DNA of 64,000 nt. It comes from Sisyra terminalis (taxonomy: Eukaryota; Arthropoda; Insecta; Neuroptera; Sisyridae). Position numbers and translations under genes: made by a program. The DNA lies in contig OY292279.1 of assembly GCA_958496175.1 (NCBI GenBank), forward strand, positions 2,046,001 to 2,110,000, read 5' to 3'. Below are positions 48,091-60,059 of the stretch, piece after piece (the stretch's first letter is position 1; each line of letters begins with the position of its first letter). A model generated the notes under the pieces. The model had not been told where the DNA came from, ran no database searches, and saw nothing but the letters and a program-made list of their open reading frames with translations.

Positions 48091-48870
48091 AACAAAACTA
48101 TTTGAATAAAGAACTCGTAGCTACGGATCTCCAGGTCCTTTTCAGGTACTTCTTTTGAGTTTTACGACGATTTTAGACAAAAATTATTACTTTAATTAAA
48201 GTTCATAAACTTTGCTGGGTTTAAGTTTTTCAAAAAGATGTTTAAACTAAATTCTAAATTAAATAGCGTAGCGTAGTGAACATCAAGGGGGTCAAGGCCC
48301 AGGACGGCAAATTGGCATTGATAGTTCCATAAAATATTCCACTGTTAAAAATACATTTTTAAGTTATTAAAGATGTTTTAAATTTTTACCAATTTTCTTG
48401 ATTAATGAAAGTAATAAGAGGCGGCAAATTTGTTAGTCCTGGATGCCGAAATCGTACTCTATGCCCCTCTCCAATTATTTCGGTATTGATAGTAACATAA
48501 TTTACAAGTGTTTCTCCAGCAAATTGTATACGCAATATATATAGAAAGTCCAGTTTTTCTTCAACGCAATTTCCCTTATTTTTCAGTCGAAAATTCGCTT
48601 TTTATTATTCACTTTATTTTAGAAAAGATCTTCTCGATTAAAGTCTGTAATTTCTGCTGTGAAAAAGATTGTTAAATGAATGCCAAAGTTGTATTTAATG
48701 CAGTAATTCTTTACATTTAGTTATACGAAATTTAGACTACGTAATTTGCAAAAGTATATTTAGAGATCTAATTCTTAATATATTTTACAAGATTGCGAAA
48801 CCGGTCATTTGTAAAGTAGTAGAGGCATCTTTTACGAACCATCAAGAAAAGATTTCGCTAAAGGAAAAGA
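48091..48870. other. Mixed repeat remnants
   Basis: AT-rich DNA with an old repeat at about 48260-48475 (GCGTAGCGTAGTGAACATC, CGGCAAATTTG), similar to motifs near 34680-34830. No gene seen. Confidence 0.4.
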
Positions 48871-48873
48871 TTT

Positions 48874-48879
48874 TTATTG
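48874..48879 (-). terminator. Candidate SPARC poly(A) signal
   Basis: AATAAA on the minus strand (TTTATT here), about 190 nt past the SPARC stop. It is the nearest canonical hexamer; use is inferred. Confidence 0.35.
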
Positions 48880-49069
48880 TACAAAATATTTCGTTAATAT
48901 GGTTTTCTTTAAGACATTAATTTACATAGTATGGCAGTGTTAAAATTTATATGGGTTTTTCTCATAAAATATATTTTAAAGCTTATAGCACCAAAGCATT
49001 CGGCTTATCATTCAAATTACACAAATAATTTTCTATCATTTACTTATTTTACGCTAACATTACTTTCTT

Positions 49070-50419
49070 TTAATTTTCCTCATTACGACTGTCCTCGATT
49101 TCTTCGCAACGATCTTCTAAATCGTCCTGAAAGTAATTTGTTTCATATAAATAATATTCCAACATTAAAAAAACCACTCATTTTACCTCATCCAGCTCCA
49201 AACATTTGCCCCATTCTTTCAGGGAGATACGATGATCGTTGTCGTGGTCACAACTGTTTAAAAAGGGGGCGATACAATGTTCGAGGGCGACGAGCGGAGC
49301 TCGGATTGGAAACAGTTCATGGCGGGATACCGATCTAGAAAATAGAAGAAGAAAAAATTATTGTGGAAACTCCATGGGGGAATTGTTGCGATAATCGTAC
49401 CGATCATGTGGATGTCCGTCCAGGTCACACCATTTCCATATGGCCGCATTAGTCCAACGTCGTGTTAAATTTTTTTCAGCTTCACGCTCCATTTCGTGGT
49501 AATGCGGTTTGAGTTCATCGCGATCGGCCAAATCGCGCATAATGTTGAACAACCAGTCTCGCATACGACGCGGAAAATCGGCCATTTCATCGTCGGAACA
49601 TTCCTGGAAAATGAACGAATATAGGATGAGATAATTGTAGACATTTAGATTGTTTATTTGTTTACAGGAATGTCGCGACATTCGCCGTAGTATTCGATGT
49701 GAAAGTGTGAGAATTTCGATTCACGACAACGGGAATCGCCCGATTCGCACCAACACCGTTGCTGATAAACTGCACAATCGGAATCCCAAGTTTCGTTGTG
49801 ATTTGTACAAACTTTTCGTCGGGGATCCGTTTCGGAGGGACATGTCTCGATACAAACACACTCTGGTTCATTATCGGCGTTAATGTTGCACACCTTTCCG
49901 GCACTACAATGGACTTTTGAACAAGGATCTACAAAAAGAAGAATTCATTCAAAGTATTGCCACGATGGGAAACTACTGAAACAATTTTTCAGTCCACCAA
50001 TCCAGCCAAAACTTTAATCTAGATCTATCAAAAGCTTGGGGTTTAAGTATACCTAAGATGACAAAATTGTTATTGATAATTTCTTGTTCTTGACGTTCCA
50101 GTTCATCTTTTTGACGATTGTTTAAAAATAATTCACGTGCACGTTCATTTTCACGTTTAGCATCAGCCTCATTTAATTTCGATTCGGTTTCACGCAGAAT
50201 TGCATCCGAATCGAGCATTGAATCGATTTCCTCACTGCTTTCGGTCGTTGGTTTACGATGCCGATACTTTTTGTGCTTTTTCTGTAAAAAATAACAATTC
50301 GTAAAGCTTAAACTCTTTCGAAATTACATTGTAAATGTTGAACTTACAAGTTTCTCGGAATTACAATCGGTGGTAATTACGAGAATGACCATTAAAACGG
50401 CAAACACTTGCAGTTTCAT
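49070..50419 (-). CDS. SPARC: SPARC (osteonectin/BM-40)
   Basis: Secreted calcium- and collagen-binding basement-membrane glycoprotein needed for collagen IV handling. Six coding exons on the minus strand: 50419-50348, 50281-50053, 49928-49666, 49603-49401, 49334-49187 and 49126-49070, 323 residues (Drosophila 304). Residues 1-~19 are a signal peptide (MKLQVFAVLMVILVITTDC). 25-100 is a charged region, more basic at its start (KKHKKYRHRK). The follistatin-like domain covers ~101-188 with ten cysteines. The EC domain (189-323) has the inserted EF-hand 1 (CDLDGHPHDRSVSRHE) and a canonical EF-hand 2 loop D285-E296 (DHDNDHRISLKE). A 5' UTR intron is likely between 50429 and 51476. Confidence 0.96.
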
Positions 50420-51476
50420 CTTTGCACCCTGAAAACAAATACAAAAAAGGTGTCATTACAATAAATTGAATAATAGAAGTGCAGGTATTAAATCCACAAT
50501 GCATTGATTTGAAAAAGCCACGGGGTGGCTTCTTGTCAATAGAATAATTTGAAAGAAACTTGTTTGAAATATTTTAATGAGATTTTTTGCAAATTTTTCA
50601 TGTAGGTAATCGATTTTAAACTTATCCACAAGGGGTCGAGTCAAATTATTATTGGATTATCGATAATTTGATATGATTCAAAGAATTCAAAGTGTTAAAA
50701 CCACTTAAAGATGAAGTAATTGCATTTTATTGTTTACTAATAAAGCAGATGTATTTGTTCATCTTTTGTAATTCTCCAATTTTATGAATAAAAGTCTGGG
50801 AGCCAAAAGGATTATGCAATGACCATAAAAGTTACAAAAACCATTTGCTTTACTAAATCTTTCTGGACAATGAAGAAGAACTACAGATTGCGAAATTTCA
50901 TCATTCTATGTGTTTATTGATAATGTAATGAAAGATTTTTTTTTTCAGTTGCCAAGTTTTATTGATAAGATAACTCAAATCACTTCGGATGTTGTTTCGT
51001 TTGAAATTGGAGCAAAGTTTATCATCTTTGTGAACAATTCCAACTGTTATCTGTGATACTTTCGCGAATTTATCCACTTATTTTTTTCGGTTCTGAAATT
51101 TATATTTGTTCAAAAGTTTTCCACAATAAATTGTCAATTGCTAAAGTTCTGAGGATTTAACAAATGTTGTACGATAAGAAAACGGAAGACATGATCTACA
51201 CAAAAAAATGATCTCATTTTGTAAGAGAGATAAAACCCACACAATTTTAGATGGATGATAATTCCATTTATGAAACACTCGTGGAAATGCATAAAGATTT
51301 CTTGTAATGAGGCAAATCTTGTAAAAGATCTTAAATCATAAATCTATTTTTTTATTAACGTCTCTCCTTTTTTGGAGGATCTTGAACATCTGTTCATTTC
51401 ATTGGCTTATAAAAGAAAGAAGAAACGTCTTGAAATTCCTCGAAAAAAATTATAAGTTATAGAAAAATATACTTAC

Positions 51477-51550
51477 TGTCCGTCCTCCAAGGGTTGCAGG
51501 GATGCGAATTACAAGTCACTGATTAATTTTAATTCTACAGATTCCGAGTT
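51477..51550 (-). other. Likely SPARC 5' UTR exon
   Basis: The donor GACA|GTAAGT at 51477/51476 and an acceptor at 50429-50430, nine bases before the SPARC ATG, fit an intron in the 5' leader. The upper exon boundary (start site) is a guess. Confidence 0.4.
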
Positions 51551-52559
51551 ATAGGACCACTAATGACTTTGTTGCCGTTGCCGTGTGATTTATTTCGTTC
51601 TCCAGCAAAGTGCCAAACACAAGTGATCGGAATGCGTTGGGAAGTACATCGCGGAGGCTGCACAGATTGGTCTTCTTTTCATTTACACAATATGATCCGC
51701 AGCACCCCCACATACTTATATCGTTGCGCTCCAGCTCTGGATATTTCTCTCTCTTAATTTCCGTTGCTCATAAAGATTACAAAGCGGCCATAAATACATT
51801 TCATTGTAATGATATCTCTGTAAACTTTTTAGACGAAAGAAAAATGGTTCTTTTATTTATTGTAATTAATACCTGTTGGTTGCCAATTGTTTTACGTAGA
51901 TCCTCCGGAGGAAATAGTTGTACGAATAAAAGGTCTTCCGAAACAAAGCTTGGATAATTGGCAACGAATTGAGTTTGAAATTAATTGTTGGAGATGTCAA
52001 TCATTTGAATTTTTATTGTTTGAAACTAATTGAAGGCTGGGGATGTTGTAAATCGACTTCGAAGAAAGGCTATCAAGTCTTGGTTTAAAAAAAAAGAAAA
52101 TTATATTATATTAATCACCCAAAAGAAGTATAAATCTAATATTTATCGTTTTGCTGCAACTTCGCCTCCGGGTAATTAACATCGTTAATGATGTGGTACA
52201 TAGACAACCCTGCTGCCGAAGGCAGCACTCTTTATAATTCTTTGATTATCAGGCTACTTGGAAATAACCGTTTTTTTTTTAAATTACACTCATTGAATTA
52301 TTAGTGTCAATATGTAGCTACCGAAATTTTAACCAGAAATCAGCCGTAAAAAAGAGGCTTTATATAAAACTAGTCTTCTCAAGGAATGGTGAGTAAATCT
52401 TCTCAAAATGTAGCCGTTGAAATTCCTAATTTATGAAGATCTTAGACCAAATTGGTGACAACCACTGTGGCCGGGAAAGCATCTTCATACTACTTGGGGT
52501 ACTGTTGGATTCTCCAATATTCTTCCTCTGTTAAACAGAGGAAGAAATCGCTTGAAATG
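51551..52559. other. SPARC upstream flank
   Basis: Presumed SPARC promoter side, followed by AT-rich DNA. It contains a perfect short inverted repeat TTCTTCCTCTGTT/AACAGAGGAAGAA near 52521-52547. No gene recognised. Confidence 0.4.
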
Positions 52560-53960
52560 CAGTACTCTACTAAAAGAGCTAGTCGAACACCATCTTCGAG
52601 ATTTGATCGGCTTCTTGGCTTACCATAGATGAAATAGGGATCTCGAGAACCTTAATAAGCTCAAACCTGGTGAACCGGATAAAAAAAAAATGAAAAAAGA
52701 TATTCTGTGGTAAAGACTAATAATTCTGTCAGATTTAGATGAAAAATCTGCCAGTTTAACCATCTCCAAAGGAATTCCGCCAAAACGTATACTATGAGCA
52801 ATGATATATCTTCGAATCTTCGCCATAATGATGTAGTTAATCTTCAAATCAAGCGATGAAGTTTCCGAGATGGATAAAGCTCGAAGAATTAAGGAGTTGA
52901 CCATGGAAATTGTTGGGATAAATGGTGGAATGAAAAGGAATGTATATAGCGGTTAGTGTGGATGGATTTTCTGTTAAAAACAATGACTTAAAAAGCCATC
53001 ATCCCTACGTCAAATAAGGACATCAAGGAAAGGTAATTGTTGAGTTTTTTTCAATCTCCATATAGTGAAATCTACGACAGGATTTTGTGAATTGAAAAAA
53101 GATAAGAACTGGTCGAGTTATTTGGTCCATAACTTCAGATAAACAAAAGTGTCGTCTTCATAACTAAACTAGGTACTGGGTTTTAATGGAGCAATCTGAA
53201 GAACTCGAGTTTTAAAGTCTTCCATGAAGATGTTTGCAATTGTAGGAAGAGGACCTTATTTTAATTAATCGGTGCAATATTGCTAGGAACATTCGGGTAA
53301 GGAGATAGGAATATTGCAGGAATACTGCAGAAATATTATCTGCTACATTTTCAACTAATATTCGTGCAATATTCCAGCGATATTTTGTGCTCTATGGGCT
53401 GTAGAATTTGTCTTTAAATCTGAAGTACGTGGAGGTACGGAAGTGTTTTATAAGTGGGAAAAGATTCTACGAAAGGGTATCTACGCTTGGGATATTCGTG
53501 AACAAAGAAACAACATCAAAATCGACCAAGAGATCACCTGGAGCAACCCTGCTAGTTGCTAATCAATCCACGAAATCCCTGGAATTCACAATGGTAGACA
53601 ACCACTAATATTATTTACAATTGGACCTAAAAGTACGAAACTTTTGTGGATCTTTGGAAGGCCTAAGAGTCTTGAATACGAAGATTCTCTGGGTAAAAGT
53701 CTTTTGATTACATTGGAATCCAAGTCTGTATTTTTGGAAAGTCTTTTCGAGCAATGATTTTCATTGGGTTTCGTTTCAAGAGTTCGTACGTGTTACCATC
53801 CGAGAGGAAAAATAAAATTTTCCCATCATATTCATCTCTATTTATTACTACCGAAGCATTTCCTTTGTTAAAAAGGCAAAATGACAGTATTTTTATTTTA
53901 TCTGATACTCCGTAGTGTTGTCCTTTTATCCGGAAGAATAATCGCAGCAGTTTTGAAGCA
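52560..53960 (-). pseudogene. Penelope-like element remnant
   Basis: Decayed reverse transcriptase on the minus strand, readable across frameshifts and stops in the order expected of Penelope-like elements. From the 5' side: a KGNA-type block near 53870, LLSDGNTYELLKRNP near 53770, LLGLPKIHKS at 53665-53639, IANIFMEDF at 53246-53214, the active site YEDDTFV near 53165-53140, LPFLDVL near 53040-53015, then a tail with ISMVNSLILRALSISE. Both ends are indistinct and I see no intact GIY-YIG endonuclease, so it is dead. Confidence 0.8.
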
Positions 53961-56190
53961 ATTACGTCCTAAAGATGCTACCCGAAGAGATTACGAAATA
54001 GTCGATCAAATAACATGACTTTGGATCCAAAATCCACAATCTTTTCTCTAAAAGACTTGTATTTTTATCAACGATAATTATTATACTTAATTACTGTATT
54101 AACGTATGATTTTTTTCCAAATTAATATCATATGATGAGTATTTACTGCCACTGTATTCAACATAAGAATATTTGGAACTTAATTTTGATGACTCCAACT
54201 TCCGTGAAAGCTTTAAATCTAAAATTTTTTGTAGTTTACCAATTACCTGAATTTACCGAGCAAATTTTAAATTTGATGGATTTATTCTCCGAGTTGGATT
54301 TTAGCATTTGGAAATTGGCTCCACTAGGCTTTCCGCAGTTGAAAGCAAAGAAATTGATTCATTTACAATTGTTGTTGATGCGAAAGCGGTCAATTTAAAT
54401 TGGAACAAATCAAAAGAATCTCTCAAAACATTTTAGATCAATTTAATGATGTTTGACTCATTTAAAAGGTCACAGATCAAATATAAAATGTATAAACCAT
54501 ATGCTTTATAATTACCACACATTCGTCTATGACCTCATTGTTTGGTTCGATTTTCTTCGTACAAAGGAATTTGGTTGAAATAAAATGAAGAAGAAAAAAA
54601 AAACACACCACTGGTTTTTTTGTATAGATCATGATAGTATCTTTGTTTTTTTTTTTTTAATTTTCCAACTGGTCTATAAGTCGCTGATTTTCACAACAGC
54701 AAACAATGTATAAAATTTTAAGCGATTACGACCCGTTTCGTATTTTTATTATAATTATTAATTGCCTTAATCAATAAAAAAGTCAATGAAAAAAACATAC
54801 AGTAAGTCACAGAATAAATAAAAAAAATTACTGTGATTTTATTACGTTTTTTTTTTTTTTTTTTAAGAAAGAAACAAGTTTCAGCCTTTACATTTAATTA
54901 TTAGTTACAAATCCTAAAAAAAACGAAAAAAGAAATGTCGGAATCACTTTATTATATTATTAATTAATCGAAAATTTGTTAGAGAGTGTTTAACGACCAT
55001 AGTTCAGTACATTTTTTTTTTATTCTTTTAAATTTATTCTTAGATACTTTAAGTTACAGCCATTGCAATCATATGTAGAGTGATTATACTTAAAATCTAG
55101 AAAGAAATCACAAGTAAATAAGCACAAATCTTTGCAATTATTAAATATATTTTCTTTTCATTTAAATAATTATTTCTATTTGTCCTATCTAAGTGGCCTA
55201 AATATAAATTATTTAACAAAAAAAAAGACTCTACTTTTCCTGAATGGTCGTTAAACACGAAATCGTTCAAGAGTGAATATTACTATTTATTAAATGTTAA
55301 CTTTATATATTATACATGTTTTTTTTTTTATGAAATACAAAGGCCATGATTTATGTTCAAAAACATTAAATTTTCTTTTATATCTTACCACACATTATAC
55401 GGGACACCGAAAGGCTAGTCACTTATGGCATTGTCTTACGATTTTTCCACTAGATAAAAGCTTTTAATTAGTACATATATATAAGTTTACCAATTACTTT
55501 ACTGTCTCAACTTTTCTACTATCAATTCAATATACACAAGAAATCATTTGCCTTCATTAAAATATGTAAAACTTGTTTTACACTTACAAAAGTCTAAAAC
55601 CAGTTTTGGTTTAATACTTGAAAATCACATACTTACAAACAAAAAAAAATTAACAAAGTTCTCGTGAGAATTGATAGTAAAAAAACTAATATAGTACAAT
55701 AGTAGCTACCACTTAGGTAAAATCCTACTATTTATATATTTTTTAAACTAACACTAAATCGACTGGTAAAAATTATTCCTTGTTATAACGCAGTACGAAT
55801 CAAACTAACTTAATTAAAGAAAGTAAAAAAAAAATAATGAACAAATAAGCTATTTGACTGATCTATGTTAAAATTATCAGGATAAGATTTGGCTTAATAG
55901 TTAAAAAAGGTATCAATATACATTGCAGTATACTAGGAAAAGAAAAACCGTAATTCCAGTATACAATTTTGGTCTGGTTCTTTAATAGAAGTTATAGTTT
56001 TGTAGATCCCATAAGACTTAGGCATCCTATAATATAGTAATCCTAAAATATAAATAAATGCGATTAAAATGACCAAATTAAAAATTTCAAGATACTGTTA
56101 CTCTTAAATCGCCACCCCCCAAGGGGTCTAAAACTTGGAAATTTCGATCAATTCCCAATGTCATAGTGTCAAAAATAGTTTTATTGTTTT
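53961..56190. other. AT-rich gene-free stretch
   Basis: Very AT-rich with long T and A tracts (near 54640, 54850, 55320). An 88-codon frame at 54132-54398 opens without a supported start or family and is left out as a gene. No RNA gene or transposon end recognised. Confidence 0.4.
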
Positions 56191-56995
56191 CAGCGCCACA
56201 TCGTGTCAAATCCCTAAACTAAATACATGTGACGTTCGTTCTATCCTACTCTTACACATTCTGTACAAAAAAACGTGTGTTCGTCATCCCGTTTTTACGG
56301 TGCTGCTATCTGTTGGTAAACCGTAAAAAATGACTAAAAATGGCGTTTCAAATATGATTTTTTTTTTAAGATTTCATGATCCAAGCAATAATTTATTTTT
56401 TTTTGGTTAATGGCGGAAGGGTATATTTATAAATGATGGATTGTTTTTGCAAGAAATTAATTTTCCCGTCACTTTAAATTTGTCAAATTAAACCATACAA
56501 ATACTAGGATTGTTTCAAGGGCGGATTTAGGGGAGCCCCCCCCCCGCTCCCAAGGGTACTTTTGGGTACTGTGGTGATTCCATCACAGCTTTCAACGCCC
56601 CATCGTGTCAAATCCCTAAACTAAACACACGTGACATTCGTTCTATCCTACTCTTGCACATTCTGCAATAAAACGTGTGTTCGTCATCCCGTTTTTACGG
56701 TGCTGCTCTCTTGTGGTAAACAGTAAAAAAATGATTTAAAATGGCGATTCAAATATGAAATATTTTTTTTAGAGATTTGATCCTTTTAATCCATGATTTG
56801 AATGATCCAAGCAATGTTTTTTTAGGGGGAAGGGTAAATTATAAATGATAGACTGTTTTTGCAAGAAATTAATTTCCCCGTCACTTCAAATTAGATCATA
56901 CAAATACAAGGATTGTTCCAAAATTGGTTTTAGGGGGGGGGCAACCCCCCCAGGGTACTTTTGTCTACTGTGGAGATTCTATCACAGTTCATTGT
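56190..56995. repeat. Direct duplication, period 402 bp
   Basis: Two adjacent copies: landmark CGCCACATCGTGTCAAATCC at 56194 and CGCCCCATCGTGTCAAATCC at 56596. Both carry GTGTTCGTCATCCCGTTTTT, GCAAGAAATTAATTT and end in G/C runs (GGATTTAGGGG…CCCCCC). From ~56520 to ~57131 GGGCGGATTTAGGGG and CCTAAATCCACCCC form opposite ends, so a non-autonomous transposon was probably involved. Confidence 0.85.
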
Positions 56996-57179
56996 TAGAA
57001 GCAAATCAAATTATTAATTATTAAAATAACATTCAGGCTGGAATTGCGAATTTTTTTCGTCGCATCCCTTGCAAATGATAGATGATATTGTGCCCCTCCC
57101 CACCAGAAAAAAATCCTAAATCCACCCCTAGATTATTCAATGGTTGTCATTCGCCAACAATTCATTGAAACAGTGATTA

Positions 57180-57595
57180 TGACGTCATATAGTATTAACT
57201 ATTCCCTATGTTTTTCTATAATTAATTTCAAAATTTGGCTCTAATTCATAGTATGACGTCACCATCTACCCGTTGTAATTATACCCTGTCCATTTAGGGT
57301 GCGTTCCACTAAGCAACCACAATATTTACAACACCCATTTTTGGTGGCGAACATGATTCATGACGTCATTGTTCGCAAAACGACTCTTATGAATAGCTGG
57401 TTAGCAATAAGGGATGAAAAATTGGCCGATAACGCCCACAAGTTAGTGGAACGCACCCTTATTGTAGAGGGCTTCTTTGGGTCAAATTTTAATTTAGAAT
57501 TTAATGAATTATAACGAAAAAAACGCAACGGGGCGACTTAAGTTCAAAGTCCTTATCACAAATAACTATTGTCAATCGTTTACAATATGACGTCA
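57180..57595. promoter_or_regulatory. Cluster of four perfect CRE sites
   Basis: TGACGTCA, the palindromic CREB/ATF site, occurs at 57180-57187, 57254-57261, 57361-57368 and 57588-57595. The third is inside a MITE; the others are not in any repeat I recognise. No nearby gene start is visible: the rin stop is ~2.5 kb away. Confidence 0.5.
57297..57458. mobile_element. PIF/Harbinger-like MITE
   Basis: 162 bp with terminal inverted repeats GGGTGCGTTCCACTAA and TTAGTGGAACGCACCC and a TTA target-site duplication (57294-57296, 57459-57461), the pattern of PIF/Harbinger elements. No coding capacity. Confidence 0.8.
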
Positions 57596-57815
57596 CTAAA
57601 TATTCGCAGTATTTATATATAGAGAGATATAGAGCAGTGGTTCTTAATTTTTTTTTGTGGTACATAACTTAGTATAGCTAATATAGGAAAACCACTGATA
57701 GATTCCTTGCGAATCGTTACTCAATTTGTCTCTCTCTTTTTGCACGCAATTATTGCAGAGAAAACGAGACAAACTTATGGAGTAACGATTAAAGTACAAT
57801 TAGCACTAAATGAAC

Positions 57816-58044
57816 CGTTTATTTTGAAAGTGAGTTAAGTCTATTTCAAGAACAATCATTTTTATTCATGGTAACATAAGATACTCAGGAGGAGGAAATA
57901 ATTGGCGTTTTTTTTAACTGAAATGGAATCAGTATTTTGTGAAAATTTAGCAATTAAATAATTAACATACCTTGTTCTAGTTACAAGAAACATCACCAAA
58001 AAGACCGTCCTTGAAATGGACTTACACCACTTTCAAAATAAACG
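57816..58044. mobile_element. MITE-245 copy 2
   Basis: 229-bp copy of the element in H2A.Z intron 4, ends CGTTTATTTTGAAAGTGAGT and CACTTTCAAAATAAACG. A possible 64-bp hAT-like remnant (CAGTGGTT…AACCACTG, 57633-57696) lies just upstream. Confidence 0.88.
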
Positions 58045-60059
58045 AGTCATATATTGGTTGTTTACCAATTACCAGTGCGACATAATGCCGCACTATGCAA
58101 GTCTTAAATTGGAACAAATTAAGTCCTAAGTTGACAACTTTTACTGAAGTTTTAAATAAAAAAATGCGTTATCACCAAGTATTTGAATTAATTCTTAATT
58201 TCTGAAATAAATCGTAAATTTTTCAGGCATTGTGTTGGTTACATTTACGAATTGTAGACGAGCATTATGCACTTTCAGTGCTGTAATTGGAAAACAACCC
58301 CTAACAATCTGCGAATATAATATCTAAAAACCAGCAAAGCTCTATAATCAACATGAACGTAGCTTTATTTTTTCGGAAAAATTGGCAAATTTTGCAAATC
58401 AAAAAACCATGCATACAAAACTAATATGGTTAACATAAGGATTATAAACTACGTTCACCCCATAGTAAAGCTCTGCGATATAAAGCAAATTTTGCCAATT
58501 TGTGACATCACTATATATATAAAAAAAAAAAAAATCAGTCAAATAGCTTTAATTTTTTTTGGGATTTTCATTTGAATAACTGAAGCTCACGTTTTTTTTT
58601 TCTATGAAAATTTCTATAAGGTTTTTATTTGTGATTTCAATCAAAAAGATGTCTCACCTATGTTTACTGGAAATACAAAATATTTACAGTGAATAAATTA
58701 TATTGATCCTACCTTAAGTATTTTTTTTTGTTTAAATTTTTTAAAGACTAAAAGAAAAGACAATAAATTGACAAACTGTATATCGAATTTTTTTTTTTGT
58801 ATTTGCAAGTTAAATGATAAAAGTTTCGTTTCTTGAAAGATTCATCGATTGTGCATCACTAGTTGCCACACAGGGGGGGGGGGAGATTTAACTTGCAAAT
58901 ATAAAGCATACATAATTAAATGAAAAACAAATCGATAAAAGAGAAAAATCACAGGACCAGCCAATGATGCCAACAAACACTTTATTTTTTATTTTATTTT
59001 TTTTTATCTTTTTTCTAATATCGTTTAGTTTCTTTAAGAGTTCTTTTGATTAAATCGTGGATGTGTGTGTGTTATGTGTATGTATGTACCACTTGCATAT
59101 AATTTTTTTTTACTTGTTTTTTTGCTTTTCTTTAGTTTAAAAACTTGGCACTAATTACATATTTAAGTTACATTTTCTTTGACAAAAAAAATAAAAACTA
59201 AACACAGATAATGCTAAACATTTTTTTTTTCTTGTTTTGACCAGAGCAGGCAAAGCGTTAGTTCCGCCCCTGAGGTGACGATCTAACGTTCACGTTAAAC
59301 CTTCACTGCCCATTGCCAAATTAGAACAAAAAAAAAAAAAACTGATTACAAAATACAAATTAAAAAATTAACATTTTTGAAAATGAGGAAGAGATCAAAT
59401 CTTCATTTATTCATATACAATTATATATTTTAATTAGTTATTATCATTCTCTTCTGAATTATTATTTTAAATCTAAATCACGTGTGATGAATTTATTCGC
59501 TCAATTTGGGGAAATACATATAACTTTAGTGAACAACTGAAGTATAGCAACGTCGACGCACTCGAGATAGGGAGAGAGAAATTCACAGTTTTACACACAC
59601 GAAACCAAAAAAAAAAAAATTGATTTTTTTTTTTTTGAAAAAATAATATTAAATGTATAATATGAAAAATGACACAAAAATGGTCGTTCATATAAACGTA
59701 TCAATTAATAACTGCGCGCTAAATGTAATTAATTAAACCTGTTCACACAATTCTTCTACAAATTACCTCCCCACTTTCATTAAATTTATATATTGTTATT
59801 ATTTACTTTTTTTTTTTTTTTTAAAAAAAATTATTCAGTTCGAGAGCTAGAAAAATGCATTTTTTGTTTGCTTTGGTTCCAAAAAGATACACACGATAAA
59901 ACCGGCCAAAGTGTAGAACACGCAGCTTTTGATAATGTACCATTTTGACTTGGATAATTATATAATTGGTGAACAGAAAAATTAATATTTTATTTCGAAG
60001 CGTTGTTGTTATTTATTTTACGTGTTAAAGGTATATATGCCCAGCTGGTTTTACGGATA
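58045..60059. other. rin 3' flank / 3' UTR
   Basis: AT-rich DNA with many homopolymer tracts on the 3' side of Rasputin. AATAAA on the minus strand is available near 60010 and 59405; which one ends the transcript is unknown. No other gene seen. Confidence 0.4.

Noticed and set aside
54132..54398. 88-codon plus-strand frame
   Set aside because: No recognisable domain, no supported splice partners, and AT-rich context; not enough to call a gene.
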